A DNA stretch of 64,000 nt from Actinophytocola sp035634895 (GCF_035634895.1 NZ_DASQCC010000124.1:41322-105321); one strand, 5' to 3'. Positions 1 to 9,184 are shown, numbered from the stretch's first letter. Notes: a model not told the origin generated them from the sequence alone. Numbers and translations are program-made.

Positions 1-1221
1 GCGAACTGGGTCTACTTCAACCCGATCGTTCCCAAGCACGTCTGGGAGGGCAAGTCCGAGAAGGACATCATGCACGGCGCCAACAAGAGCCCCGTCGGCT
101 CCGGCCCGTACCTGTACGAGACCTCCGACCAGGACCGCATGGTCTGGAAGCGCAACGACAAGTGGTGGGGCAAGGACAAGCTCGGCCTTTCCATGAAGCC
201 CAAGTACATCGTCGACGTCGTCAACACCAGCAACGAGGCCGCGCTCGGCCAGGTGCTGCAGGGTGACATCGACCTGTCCAACAACTTCCTGCCCGGCATC
301 GCGTCACTGGTCAAGGGTGGCTACAAGCTCCAGACCTACTTCAAGGACGCGCCGTTCATGCTGGCCGCCAACACCACCTGGCTGGTGCCGAACACCAAGA
401 AGGCCCCGCTGGACGACCCGGCCTTCCGCCGCGCACTCGCGTCCTCGATGGACACCGACAAGATCGTGAACTCGGTGTACAGCAACATCGTGCAGAAGGC
501 CAACCCCACGGGCCTGCTGCCGATCTGGGACAAGTACGTCGACAAGAGCGTCGTCGACGAGCTCGGCCCGACCTACGACACCAGTGAGGCCAAGGGAATC
601 CTGGCCCAGGCCGGCTACCGCGACACCGACGGCGACGGGTTCGTCGAGAACAAGGACGGCTCGAAGCTCGCGCTGAAGCTCGCCACCCCGTCCGGCTGGA
701 CGGACTGGAACGAGGCGGCGCGGGTCATCACCGACAGCGCGAAGTCGGCCGGCATCCAGGTCACCGCGGAGACGCCGGCCGCGGAGGTCGTGCAGGACCA
801 GCGCGAGTCCGGCCAGTTCGACCTGATCCTGGACAACCAGCGGCAGATGGCCAACACGCCGTGGACCTACTACGAGTACGTCTTCGGCCTGCCGGTCTTG
901 GAACAGCAGACCACGATCAACTTCGGCCGCTACGAGAACCAGGAGGCGTGGGACCTCGTCAACCAGCTCAACGCGACGAAGATCGACGACCTGGACGGGA
1001 TGAAGTCGATCGCCTCGCGGCTGCAGCGCGTCCAGCTGACCGAGGAGCCGGTGATCCCGTTGTGGTACAACGGCCTCTGGGCCCAGTACAGCAACAGCGT
1101 GTGGACCAACTGGCCTGCGGACGGGAGCGCCGCGGTCCTGCCCACCCTGTGGCACGGCTACCCGCAGATGGGCTCGATCAAGATGCTGGCGGAGCTGAAG
1201 CCGGCACCCGAGGAGAAGTAG
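1..1221 (+). CDS. ABC transporter substrate-binding protein, family 5, C-terminal part (5' end outside window)
   Basis: The reading frame is open from base 1 to TAG at 1219-1221, so the N-terminus and any lipoprotein signal lie upstream. About 406 residues are visible, most of a family 5 (DppA/OppA-type) periplasmic-type binding protein. Landmarks are the SGPYLYE segment near the start and a duplicated alpha/beta lobe ending in a Trp-rich tail. Family 5 proteins bind peptides, nickel or, in Thermotoga and other cellulolytic bacteria, beta-glucan oligosaccharides. The next four genes complete the transporter and a LacI regulator follows. A sugar regulator next to cellulases favours cello-oligosaccharide uptake over peptides; this is inference from context. 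Confidence 0.9.
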   Translation, partial: ANWVYFNPIVPKHVWEGKSEKDIMHGANKSPVGSGPYLYETSDQDRMVWKRNDKWWGKDKLGLSMKPKYIVDVVNTSNEAALGQVLQGDIDLSNNFLPGIASLVKGGYKLQTYFKDAPFMLAANTTWLVPNTKKAPLDDPAFRRALASSMDTDKIVNSVYSNIVQKANPTGLLPIWDKYVDKSVVDELGPTYDTSEAKGILAQAGYRDTDGDGFVENKDGSKLALKLATPSGWTDWNEAARVITDSAKSAGIQVTAETPAAEVVQDQRESGQFDLILDNQRQMANTPWTYYEYVFGLPVLEQQTTINFGRYENQEAWDLVNQLNATKIDDLDGMKSIASRLQRVQLTEEPVIPLWYNGLWAQYSNSVWTNWPADGSAAVLPTLWHGYPQMGSIKMLAELKPAPEEK

Positions 1222-1225
1222 CCCC

Positions 1226-2215
1226 ATGGGACGGTACTTCGGCAGGAAGCTCGCGATCTACGCGTCGACGTTCTTCGTCGCCGTGACGATCAACTGGCTC
1301 ATTCCGCGCTTCATGCCGGGCGACCCGGTGCGCGCCATGGTGTCGCGCGCCGGGTTGCAGGACCCGGCGGGCGTCGCGGCCATGCGGGAGTACTACACCA
1401 GCCTCTTCGGTTTCGACCTGCCCGTGTGGAAGCAGTACCTCAACTTCTGGGGCGAGCTCGTCAAGGGCAACTTCGGGACGAGCCTGTGGGCCTATCCCAA
1501 GCCGGTCGGCTCGATCATCCTCGACGCCGTCCCGTACACGCTCGGGCTCCTGTTGCCCGCCATCCTGCTGAGCTGGTGGGCGGGCAACAGGTTCGGCGCG
1601 TACGCGGCGCGGAAGAAGGTGCTGGACAACACGGTCCTGCCGGTCTGGTACGTGCTGACCGCGACGCCGTACATGTGGCTCGCGATCCTGCTCGCCTGGG
1701 CGCTCGGGAAGGTGGCCGGGGTCTTCCCGGTGGGCCGCAGCTTCTCCGCGACCCTGGAACCGGGCTGGAACTGGGTGTTCATCGAGGACCTGATCAGCCA
1801 CTGGTTCCTGCCGTTCCTGTCACTGTTCCTGGTGATGTTCGGCGGCTGGGCCATCGGCATGCGGAACCTGATCATCTACGAGCTGGAGGCGGACTACGCG
1901 CACTACCTCGGCGCGCTCGGCGCGCCACACCGGCTGGTGCGCCGGTACGCCTTCCGCAACGCGATGCTGCCGCAGGTCACCGGGCTCGCCCTGCAGCTCG
2001 GTGTGATCGTCGGCGGTCAGGTGGTCACCGAGATCGTCTTCGACTACCGGGGGCTCGGCTACCTGGTGCTGGAGGCGATCAAGACCAGTGACCTGTTCCT
2101 GCTGCAGGGCATCTTCCTGTTCATCGTGATCGGCGTCCTGGTCGCGAACTTCGTCATCGACATCGTCTACGTGCTGGTGGATCCACGCACCAGGGTCGGC
2201 ATGGGGAGCGCCTGA
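1226..2215 (+). CDS. ABC transporter permease, DppB/OppB type
   Basis: This is a 329-residue inner-membrane permease of the binding-protein-dependent family, with an N-terminal membrane segment, a periplasmic stretch and five further helices. The conserved cytoplasmic loop that contacts the ATPases lies around residues 220-250, in the segment DYAHYLGALGAP. It starts 4 bases after the binding-protein gene and its stop overlaps the next ATG (TGATG at 2213-2217), so translation is probably coupled. The length is normal for DppB homologues. It should pair with the following DppC-type permease to form the channel. The transported substrate cannot be read from the permease. Confidence 0.92.
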   Translation: MGRYFGRKLAIYASTFFVAVTINWLIPRFMPGDPVRAMVSRAGLQDPAGVAAMREYYTSLFGFDLPVWKQYLNFWGELVKGNFGTSLWAYPKPVGSIILDAVPYTLGLLLPAILLSWWAGNRFGAYAARKKVLDNTVLPVWYVLTATPYMWLAILLAWALGKVAGVFPVGRSFSATLEPGWNWVFIEDLISHWFLPFLSLFLVMFGGWAIGMRNLIIYELEADYAHYLGALGAPHRLVRRYAFRNAMLPQVTGLALQLGVIVGGQVVTEIVFDYRGLGYLVLEAIKTSDLFLLQGIFLFIVIGVLVANFVIDIVYVLVDPRTRVGMGSA

Positions 2216-3159
2216 TGACACAACCGAACACGGATCCGGTGCACTCCGACGTCGAGCCGGCGGCCACGGCCGAGGTCGCCGCCGTGCCCGGCGCGGCGAC
2301 CGTGCACGCCGCGCCGGTGCGGCGGGAGGCGCTGTACTTCGCGCTGCGCAACAGAAAGCTCGTCGCCGGGCTCGGCGTCGTGCTCGTCTTCCTTTCGCTG
2401 GCGCTGATCGGGCCGCTGTTCACCGGCGACGACCCGATGGCCTACGTCGGACCGCCGTCCGCTGCGCCGTCGGCACAGTACTGGTTCGGCACCACGACGT
2501 TCGGGCAGGACGTGTTCGCGCAGTTCGTGCACGGCCTGCGGTCCACGTTCTTCGTCGGCGTGGTCGCGGCGTTGATCGCCGGCGTGCTCGGCATGGTCAT
2601 CGGGTTCACCTCCGGCTACCGCGGCGGGCTCGTCGACGAGATCCTCAACATGATCACGAACATCGTGCTCGTGCTGCCGGTGCTCGCGGTGCTGATGATC
2701 ATCGCGGCGTACCTGCAGGTGCGCGACGTCCAGATCCAGGCGGTCATCATCGGCCTGTTCTCCTGGCCGTGGGTGGCCCGCGCGGTGCGGTCCCAGACAC
2801 TCACCCTGCGGGCCAGGGAGTTCGTCGACCTCGCGAAGCTGTCCGGGATGCCGGTGCGGCGGATCGTCTTCCGCGAGATCGCGCCGAACATGGCGTCCTA
2901 CCTGTTCATGGTGTTCATCCTGCTGTTCGGCGGCGCGGTGCTGTTCGCGGCGACGCTGGACTTCATCGGCCTCGGGCCGACCGACGGCATCTCGCTCGGC
3001 CTGATGCTCAACCACGCGAAGCAGTGGAGCGCGATGAACCTCGGCATGTGGTGGTGGTTCATCCCGCCGGGCGCGGGCATCACGATGATCGTCGGCGCGA
3101 TGTACATCATGAACGTCGGCCTCGACGAGGTCTTCAACCCCAAGCTCCGGGAGACGTGA
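2215..3159 (+). CDS. ABC transporter permease, DppC/OppC type
   Basis: This is a 314-residue permease and second half of the channel. A polar N-terminal extension of about 40 residues precedes the first membrane helix, as is usual for DppC. The ATPase-coupling loop (REFVDLAKLSGMPVRRIVF) lies near residues 200-220. The start overlaps the stop of the preceding permease gene by one base. A 148-bp gap separates it from the first ATPase gene, unusually loose for this operon type. I saw no terminator in that gap, so co-transcription remains likely, although an extra promoter there is possible. Confidence 0.92.
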   Translation: MTQPNTDPVHSDVEPAATAEVAAVPGAATVHAAPVRREALYFALRNRKLVAGLGVVLVFLSLALIGPLFTGDDPMAYVGPPSAAPSAQYWFGTTTFGQDVFAQFVHGLRSTFFVGVVAALIAGVLGMVIGFTSGYRGGLVDEILNMITNIVLVLPVLAVLMIIAAYLQVRDVQIQAVIIGLFSWPWVARAVRSQTLTLRAREFVDLAKLSGMPVRRIVFREIAPNMASYLFMVFILLFGGAVLFAATLDFIGLGPTDGISLGLMLNHAKQWSAMNLGMWWWFIPPGAGITMIVGAMYIMNVGLDEVFNPKLRET

Positions 3160-3307
3160 TGGGCGCAGCTCGCGAACCGGACCAGGTATGCTCCGGCCAG
3201 CACCCCACCTGCGGCTGGATGCACGAGTGGGACTTTCGTACGGGTCCCGGGAGCAGGATGGGCCGTTCGTTCGTTGCCATATGGACAGCGTCGGGCGGGG
3301 CGGCGTC

Positions 3308-4258
3308 ATGAGCCTTCGCGTCGAGGACCTCGAGGTCTACTACCGCACGCTGCGCGGCGAGGTCCGGGCGCTCGACGGCGTCACCTTCAGCGTGGCGGAC
3401 GGCGAGATCATGGGGCTGGTCGGCGAGTCCGGCTCCGGCAAGACCACGCTTGGCAAGAGCCTGACCCGGATGGACAGCCGGATGCGGCACGTCGGCGGCA
3501 CGGTCACGTTGGACGGACACGAGCTCCCGATCGGCGACACCGAGGCCATGAACCCCTTCCGGTTCACCGACGTCTCGATCGTGCCGCAGTACGCGATGAG
3601 CGCGATGAACCCCACCCGCAGGATCGGCAGGATGGTTCGCGAGCTGGTCGAGTCCCGGAAGATCAGGTTCTCGTCCGTGCGCGACGAGCTGAACCGCCGG
3701 CTCGACCTCGTCGGCCTGGACCGCGGGGTGCTCGACCGCTTCCCGATCGAGCTGTCCGGCGGGATGAAGCAGCGCATGGTGATGGTGATCTCCACGCTGC
3801 TCAACCCGGCGCTGCTGATCGCCGACGAGGTGACCTCGGCGCTGGACGTGTCCACGCAGCGCGCGGTCGCGCTGGCCCTGGCGTCCTTTCGCGACCACGG
3901 CCTGGTCCGCAGCATGATCGTGATCACGCACGACGTGTCGCTCGTGTACCAGATCGCCGACACGATCACGGTCATGTACGCGGGCCGGCTGGCCGAGACC
4001 GCGCCCACCGACGTCCTGACCTCCGCGCCGCGGCACCCGTACACGCAGCTGCTGATCTCGTCGCTGCCGGAGGTGGGCGTCCGCTACGGCGGCAAGCGGC
4101 TGACGGGAATCGCCGGCAGCCCGCCGGCGCTGCTGGACCCGCCACCGGGGTGCCGGTTCCGCGACCGCTGCCCGCTCGCGTTCGACAGGTGCGCCGAGCA
4201 GCCGCCGTTCGTGAAGATCGCGGACGACCACGAGGTCGCCTGCTGGAAGGTCACGTAG
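3308..4258 (+). CDS. ABC transporter ATP-binding protein, DppD/OppD type
   Basis: This is a 316-residue ATPase. The Walker A motif GESGSGKT is at residues 39-46, the signature is LSGGMKQRM and the Walker B is LLIADEVTSALD. The C-terminal oligopeptide-transporter domain contains the Cys-containing CRFRDRCPL segment typical of DppD. I chose the ATG at 3308 because similarity begins there. The same frame is open upstream to 3188, but those 40 residues look like non-coding sequence and have no domain match. The next gene begins at the base after its stop. Confidence 0.9.
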   Translation: MSLRVEDLEVYYRTLRGEVRALDGVTFSVADGEIMGLVGESGSGKTTLGKSLTRMDSRMRHVGGTVTLDGHELPIGDTEAMNPFRFTDVSIVPQYAMSAMNPTRRIGRMVRELVESRKIRFSSVRDELNRRLDLVGLDRGVLDRFPIELSGGMKQRMVMVISTLLNPALLIADEVTSALDVSTQRAVALALASFRDHGLVRSMIVITHDVSLVYQIADTITVMYAGRLAETAPTDVLTSAPRHPYTQLLISSLPEVGVRYGGKRLTGIAGSPPALLDPPPGCRFRDRCPLAFDRCAEQPPFVKIADDHEVACWKVT

Positions 4259-5167
4259 ATGCTGCGACTGGAGCGGGTTTCCAAGACCTATCGGGTCGGC
4301 GCGTTCGGCCGGGGCACGCTGCGCGCGGTGCGGGACGTGAGCTTCGAGCTGCGGCCCGGGGAGGTCACGTCGCTGATCGGGGAGAGCGGCAGCGGCAAGT
4401 CGACGATCGGCCGGATGATCCTGCGCCTGCTGCGCCCGACGAGCGGCGCGATCACGTTCGAGGGCACCGACATCACCGGGCTGCGCGGATCCGGGCTGAA
4501 GGAGTACTACCGGCACGCCCAGGGCGTGTTCCAGGACCCGTTCAGCACCTACAACCCGATCTTCCGCGCGGACCGGGTGTTCGCCATGATCCGCCAGTCG
4601 TACTTCCGGTCGGTGCGGGACGACGAGTGGGGCGACCGCGTGGTCGAGGCCGTGCGCTCGGTCAACCTCAACCCGGACCTGGTGCTGGGCAAGTACCCGC
4701 ACAACCTGTCCGGCGGACAGCTGCAGCGGCTGCTGGTGGCCCGCGCGTTGCTGCTGGACATCAGGTTGCTGGTGGCCGACGAGATCATCAGCATGCTGGA
4801 CGCGTCGACCCGGATCGACGTGCTGAACCTGCTGGCGGACCTGAAGGAGCGGGGCCTGGCGGTCCTGTTCATCACGCACGACCTGTCGCTGGGCAACTAC
4901 CTGTCCGACCAGACGGTGATCCTGCGCAGGGGCGCGGTGGTCGAGCGCGGCGCGACCGAGAAGGTGTTCGGCGACCCGCGCCACCCGTACACGCGTACGC
5001 TGCTGGCGTCGGTGCCGCGGCTGGGTGTGCGCTGGGAGGACCTGCCGGTGCCACGGATCGAGGGACACGAGTGCGACGCGCCGCCCGACGAGGTCGAGGA
5101 CGACCACTTCGTGGCATGCTTCGACACCGCGAGTGTCCATCATGGGCGGAAGAGCGAGTCGGTGTGA
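4259..5167 (+). CDS. ABC transporter ATP-binding protein, DppF/OppF type
   Basis: This 302-residue ATPase is the partner of the preceding DppD-like protein. The Walker A is GESGSGKS near residues 41-48, the signature is LSGGQLQRL and the Walker B is LLVADEIISML. The start is directly adjacent to the previous stop and its TGA is embedded in the GTG start of the LacI gene that follows (GTGTGA at 5162-5167). It completes a full family-5-type transporter of one binding protein, two permeases and two ATPases. The C-terminus is somewhat short and only partly resembles the usual oligopeptide domain. Confidence 0.9.
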   Translation: MLRLERVSKTYRVGAFGRGTLRAVRDVSFELRPGEVTSLIGESGSGKSTIGRMILRLLRPTSGAITFEGTDITGLRGSGLKEYYRHAQGVFQDPFSTYNPIFRADRVFAMIRQSYFRSVRDDEWGDRVVEAVRSVNLNPDLVLGKYPHNLSGGQLQRLLVARALLLDIRLLVADEIISMLDASTRIDVLNLLADLKERGLAVLFITHDLSLGNYLSDQTVILRRGAVVERGATEKVFGDPRHPYTRTLLASVPRLGVRWEDLPVPRIEGHECDAPPDEVEDDHFVACFDTASVHHGRKSESV

Positions 5168-6183
5168 CGAAAAGAGTGACGATCGCCGACGTCGCCAGGC
5201 AGGCGGGGCTGTCGAAGGGCGCGGTGTCCTACGCGCTGAACGGGCAGCCCGGCGTGTCGGAGGCGACGCGGCAGCGGGTGTTGCGACTGGCGCTGGAGAT
5301 GGGGTGGCACCCCAACAGCGCGGCCAAGGCGTTGTCGGGTGCGCGGGCGGGTGCGTTCGGCCTGGTGCTGGCGCGGCCGGCGAGCACGCTGGGTGCCGAG
5401 TCGTTCTTCATGAAGCTCATCTCGGGCATGGAGAGCGCGATGGAGTCCAGCCAGACCGCGTTGCTGCTGCAGGTGGTGCCTGACCACGCCGCCGAGATCG
5501 CGACGTACCGCCGCTGGTGGGCGGAGCGCCGGGTGGACGGCGTGTTCCTGGTCGACCTGTGCGTCGAGGACGCCAGGGTGGCTGTCCTGGAGGAGCTGCG
5601 CCTGCCGGTGATGGTGGTGGGCGGCCCGGGGCACCACGGCTCACTGGCTGCGCTGTGGATCGACGACGCGAGCGCCATGGTGATGGCCGTCGAGTACCTG
5701 GTGGCGTTGCGGCACCGGCGGATCGCGCGGATCGGCGGCGTCCCCGGCATGCTGCACGACGAGATGCGCACGGCCGCGTTCGACTCCGTGGTGCGCCGGC
5801 TGGAGCTGGAGTGGTCGACGACCATCCCCACCGACTACAGCCCGGAGGCCGGGGCCCAGGCCACCCGCCGCCTGCTGAGTGGCGCGAACCCGCCGAGCGC
5901 GATCATCTACGACAACGACGTCATGGGCGTCGCCGGGGTGTCGGTGGCCCACGAGATGGGCGTGAAGGTCCCCGGCGACCTGTCGATCATGGCCTGGGAC
6001 GACTCGGTCCTGTGCGAGATCACCCACCCGCCGCTGACGGCCGTGAGCAGGGACATCACCGCGTACGGCCGGCAGGTCGCCGAGCACCTGCTGGCACTGC
6101 TGAACGGCGAGGTCGTGACCGAGGTCCAGGACACCCCACCCCGCCTGGTCGTCCGCGGCAGCACCGCCCGCCCACTGACCTGA
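5164..6183 (+). CDS. LacI family transcriptional regulator of the transporter operon
   Basis: This is a 339-residue LacI-family regulator. The helix-turn-helix occupies residues 4-50 (TIADVARQAGLSKGAVSYAL) and is followed by a periplasmic-binding-protein-like effector domain ending in the conserved pattern that includes LTAVSRDITAYG. The GTG at 5164 overlaps the stop of the ATPase gene; a second in-frame GTG at 5176 is possible but would truncate the first helix. The frame stays open far upstream, but that is antisense-like noise across the ATPase genes. It probably senses an oligosaccharide carried by the adjacent transporter. It is distinct from the CebR-like repressor at 13.1-14.1 kb. Confidence 0.88.
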   Translation: MTKRVTIADVARQAGLSKGAVSYALNGQPGVSEATRQRVLRLALEMGWHPNSAAKALSGARAGAFGLVLARPASTLGAESFFMKLISGMESAMESSQTALLLQVVPDHAAEIATYRRWWAERRVDGVFLVDLCVEDARVAVLEELRLPVMVVGGPGHHGSLAALWIDDASAMVMAVEYLVALRHRRIARIGGVPGMLHDEMRTAAFDSVVRRLELEWSTTIPTDYSPEAGAQATRRLLSGANPPSAIIYDNDVMGVAGVSVAHEMGVKVPGDLSIMAWDDSVLCEITHPPLTAVSRDITAYGRQVAEHLLALLNGEVVTEVQDTPPRLVVRGSTARPLT

Positions 6184-6189
6184 CCACCC

Positions 6190-6359
6190 GCGAGTCCCGC
6201 GTTCAGACACCGTGAGGCCCGCGTTCAGACACACCGAACTGCGGTTTCGTGCACACGGCCCAGTCCACGACCTGCACGAAACCGCAACTCGGTATGCGCG
6301 AACGCGGGACTCGGTATGCGCGAACGCGGGACTCGGTATGTCTGAACGCGGGACTCGCG
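6190..6359. repeat. Long hyphenated inverted repeat built of short modules
   Basis: The 363-bp gap between two convergent genes (6184-6546) contains a fold-back structure. Short modules reading GAGTCCCGCGTTCAGACA occur at the left, and their reverse complements (for example TGTCTGAACGCGGGACTC, 6339-6356) occur at the right. In between, GGTTTCGTGCA at 6243-6253 pairs with TGCACGAAACC at 6273-6283. The right arm carries an extra tandem unit based on ACTCGGTATGCGCGAACGCGGG. It resembles a degenerate dispersed intergenic repeat rather than a CRISPR, because units are unequal and inverted. Confidence 0.75.
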
Positions 6360-6370
6360 GGGCGGTTTGC

Positions 6371-6402
6371 CCGGTCCCGCCAGCGGCGGCTGGCGGGACC
6401 GG
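6371..6402. terminator. Bidirectional stem-loop terminator between convergent genes
   Basis: A perfect 13-bp stem (CCGGTCCCGCCAG paired with CTGGCGGGACCGG) closes a 6-base loop. It lies between the LacI gene on the plus strand and the GH9 gene on the minus strand. There is no T-run, which is common for actinomycete terminators. I saw no gene in the remaining 140 bp up to 6546. Confidence 0.7.
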
Positions 6403-6546
6403 GGCCGTGTGGTCGCACACCCCGATGTGCGCGATCACATGTCGGGGGCTCGGGTGGACGGCTGCTCGCGGCGCGAGGGTGGTCGGGGTGGTTGGGAGAG
6501 TGCGGGCGGGTCGCCGGTTGCCACGGGCCGGCGACCCGCCCGGATG

Positions 6547-8493
6547 TCAGCGTCCGGAGGGACTCCCGGACGCTGACCGAGGCGGCGCGCTGCCCCACAG
6601 GACTGCGCCGGCCGCGTTGGTCAGGACGATGCGGCTGGTGGTCGCCGGCTGGGCGCCGCTGCCCGAGGGCAGGCCGCTGTACGACCAGTCGTTGGTGGGG
6701 TCCCAGGTGCCGCTGCTCGTGACGCGGACCTGGATCTCCTTGCGGTACTGGCTCTGCCCGGCCGGCGCGATCGCGTCCGGGCAGGGCACCTCGACGTAGT
6801 AGACGTTGCCGCTCCACTGGATCGGCGCCGACGCCGCGCCGCACTGGTTGTAGTTCATGGTGACGGTCAGCTGGGCCGGCGTCGTCGTGCCGTCGAGCGT
6901 GAAGAAGTAGCGGACCCTGCGACCGGCCAGCGACCGCGCCGGCCACGCGGACTGGTTGGCCACGTACAGCTTCACCTCGGTGAATGTCGAACTCTGTTGC
7001 GTGGCGGCGCCTTGGACGTAGGTCTCGGGGCCGTCGGGGGTCTCGGCGGGCGGGAAGCTCGCGAGCGGTGTGCCGCCGTACTCGTCGTACAGCTTCGCCA
7101 GCGCGCCGGTGTACGCCGCGTTGTAGTCCAGCGCGACCTCGTTGGCCACGTAGTTCTGCCGGTCGTCGGTGTACGCGTCGTTCGCGTCCGGGCCGCCGAC
7201 GAGTGCCCCGTAGAGCACGTGGCGGCTCTGCGCGGGCTGGGTGATGTTGTCGGTCCAGCTTCCGTGTGCCGTGCGGTGGTGCGGGTTGCGGGGCGGGTTC
7301 TGCCCGAAGCCGACCAGATAGCTGGCGTTGCGGGGGTTCTGCCCAAGCGTGTAGTTGATCTGCCGGACGGCGAAGTCGTGGTACCGCGCCCGCAGCGTCG
7401 GGTCGGTGACGTTCTTGCTGTGCACCAGCGCGACGAACGCGGTGTTGGCCGCGTACCGCAGCGAGCCCCACGTGTCGAGGAAGGCCAGGCCGCCGGGGGA
7501 GTAGCGGACCTTCTGCCCGTTGACGCCGACCGTCCAGAAGTCCAGCCAGCGGTTCGCGTCGGTGAAGTACTTGTCCTTGCCCGTCAGCTGGGCCAGCAGC
7601 ACGTAGTCGCCGTAGGACTTGTCGTCCCACGCGATCGTCCAGCGGTAGGACTTGGTGGTGGTCTGCTGCTCGTTGGCCAGCGCGTCGTACTCCGCCTCGG
7701 CCTTCGCGAGGTAGGTGGCGTCGCCGGTCGCGCGGTAGAGCCAGATCGCGCCCCACACCAGTTCGTCCTGGTAGCCGCTCCAGCTGCGGTAGAAGTTCTG
7801 GGCGTCGGTGATGCAGTCGCTGTACCTGCCGCGCCGCTGGTCGGCGAACGTGTAGAGCTGCTTCGCGTGTGTCAGCAGGGTGTTGCGGTACGCGGTGTCG
7901 TCGGAGAAGACCATGGACGCGGCGGCCATCGCGGCGGCGGACTCGCCGGCGAGGTCCGAGCCGGGGCAGCTCGCGTCGATCTTGTAGGCCGGGCGGGCCA
8001 TCGGCATGACCTCGGCGGGGCCCCACCACTGGTGGTCGGCGTTGCCGTTGCCCACCTGCCCGTAGAGCACCTGGGGCTGCGGGTGCGCCTTGATGAGCCA
8101 GTCCATGCCCCAGCGCAGGTTCGACCTGAGCGGCGCGAGCTGGCCGGCCCGCTGGTAGGCGGCCGGCGACTCGACGGCGCCCCAGGCGAGCATGGTCATG
8201 CTGGCGGCGAACGGGAGCCCGAACTTGACGTGGTCGCCCGCGTCGTAGAACCCGCCGGACAGGTCGAGCCCGACGTCACGGCCGTCGTTCAGGCCCGAGT
8301 CACCACGCCAGCCGACCCGGTTGCCGGTGCCCAGCGCTCCCGAGCGCTGCGCGTCGTAGAACCAGACCGACTTCTGCAGCGCCTCGCCGTAGTTGAAGGC
8401 AGGCGCCGCGGCCGCCGGTGTGGCGCCCGAGGGTGCCACGAGCACGGCGCCGGCGATGGCCAGCACCGTGAGCATGCAGAGCCGGTTGCGCAC
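6547..8493 (-). CDS. Secreted GH9 cellulase with C-terminal CBM3c (processive endoglucanase type)
   Basis: This is a 648-residue secreted cellulase. A signal peptide spans residues 1-30, followed by a GH9 catalytic domain (about 32-475). The DAGDH motif gives catalytic base D84/D87 and the NEVALDYNAA motif gives proton donor E452. A family 3c cellulose-binding module occupies about 497-640. GH9-CBM3c enzymes such as Thermobifida Cel9A are processive endoglucanases, with the CBM3c feeding a chain into the active site. Unlike Cel9A there is no FnIII or CBM2. The start is GTG at 8493 with GAGGAGG just upstream. A CelR/CebR-type operator lies about 40 bp before the start. Confidence 0.95.
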   Translation of the reverse strand: MRNRLCMLTVLAIAGAVLVAPSGATPAAAAPAFNYGEALQKSVWFYDAQRSGALGTGNRVGWRGDSGLNDGRDVGLDLSGGFYDAGDHVKFGLPFAASMTMLAWGAVESPAAYQRAGQLAPLRSNLRWGMDWLIKAHPQPQVLYGQVGNGNADHQWWGPAEVMPMARPAYKIDASCPGSDLAGESAAAMAAASMVFSDDTAYRNTLLTHAKQLYTFADQRRGRYSDCITDAQNFYRSWSGYQDELVWGAIWLYRATGDATYLAKAEAEYDALANEQQTTTKSYRWTIAWDDKSYGDYVLLAQLTGKDKYFTDANRWLDFWTVGVNGQKVRYSPGGLAFLDTWGSLRYAANTAFVALVHSKNVTDPTLRARYHDFAVRQINYTLGQNPRNASYLVGFGQNPPRNPHHRTAHGSWTDNITQPAQSRHVLYGALVGGPDANDAYTDDRQNYVANEVALDYNAAYTGALAKLYDEYGGTPLASFPPAETPDGPETYVQGAATQQSSTFTEVKLYVANQSAWPARSLAGRRVRYFFTLDGTTTPAQLTVTMNYNQCGAASAPIQWSGNVYYVEVPCPDAIAPAGQSQYRKEIQVRVTSSGTWDPTNDWSYSGLPSGSGAQPATTSRIVLTNAAGAVLWGSAPPRSASGSPSGR

Positions 8494-8532
8494 GGGGCCT
8501 CCTCGTTGAGGGCTACCTCTCGGTCCGCTGTC

Positions 8533-8546
8533 TGGGAGCGCTCCCA
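8533..8546. promoter_or_regulatory. CelR/CebR-type operator (perfect)
   Basis: The sequence TGGGAGCGCTCCCA is a perfect 14-bp palindrome, identical to the consensus published for Thermobifida CelR and Streptomyces CebR. It sits 39 bp upstream of the GH9 start codon and could also affect the divergent lipoprotein gene at 8645. Confidence 0.92.
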
Positions 8547-8644
8547 GAAGTGTAGGGCGTGACGGTCACACTTGGGAAGGGGGACTGCGCCATCCGCACG
8601 AACCGTGTTGTGCCGGTTCGGAACGGGGAGTAGAGCAGAATGCC

Positions 8645-9184
8645 ATGAGGCGTGTCGCCCTAACATTCCTGGCCGCCCTGTGCGCGCTCACGGGCTGCTC
8701 GGGTGTCCAGCAGACGGCCACCCGGGGCGTGGCCGCGCTCGGCGACCGTCTGTCCACAATGGACGATATAGTCGACTGGATGCGTGACACCGCAGGCGAA
8801 TGCGAAGACGTGACACCGCAGGGCCGCGACGCGTTGCGCGGGTTCATCGGCCCGGACAACGCCGCGCGCTTCGCGCCGTACGTGGCCGAATGGGCCACCT
8901 GCTCGGTGTCGAACGAATTCCCCAGAGTGGGCCTGGTGCTGTTCTCCGCCGACGGACAGCTAAAATTTCAGAAATCATGGCACGACGCGATGACCGCGGG
9001 CGTGGTGGCCGACGGGCCGTCCTTCGCCTTCGGCAACGGGTTCGCGGTCTCGGCCGGCGCGCTCGGGGTGAGCAGGCTCGGACTGTACTGGTTCCTCTGC
9101 GACTTCACCGACCCGAAGGTGCACCGGATCCCCGCCGACGAGGCAGGCTGCGTGTTCGCCAACTCCGAGCACGCGCACGGTTGA
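8645..9184 (+). CDS. Putative lipoprotein of unknown function
   Basis: This is a 179-residue protein with an N-terminal signal and lipobox LTGC, so Cys18 should be lipidated and the protein anchored outside the membrane. I recognise no domain. Two further Cys near the C-terminus (CDFTD and GCVFAN) and one in ATCSV may form disulfides. It is transcribed away from the GH9 gene, with 151 bp and one CebR-type operator between them. Co-regulation with cellulose use is possible but unproven. It is probably a real gene because codon bias and lipobox agree. Confidence 0.75.
   Translation: MRRVALTFLAALCALTGCSGVQQTATRGVAALGDRLSTMDDIVDWMRDTAGECEDVTPQGRDALRGFIGPDNAARFAPYVAEWATCSVSNEFPRVGLVLFSADGQLKFQKSWHDAMTAGVVADGPSFAFGNGFAVSAGALGVSRLGLYWFLCDFTDPKVHRIPADEAGCVFANSEHAHG

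Noticed and set aside
3274..5163. A long open frame upstream of and continuous with the LacI gene
   Set aside because: It overlaps two ATPase genes with intact motifs in other frames; the upstream translation is Arg/Pro/Gly-rich noise. The LacI protein begins at the GTG at 5164.
6190..6359. Possible CRISPR array
   Set aside because: Units are unequal, partly inverted and without unique spacers; no cas genes are present.
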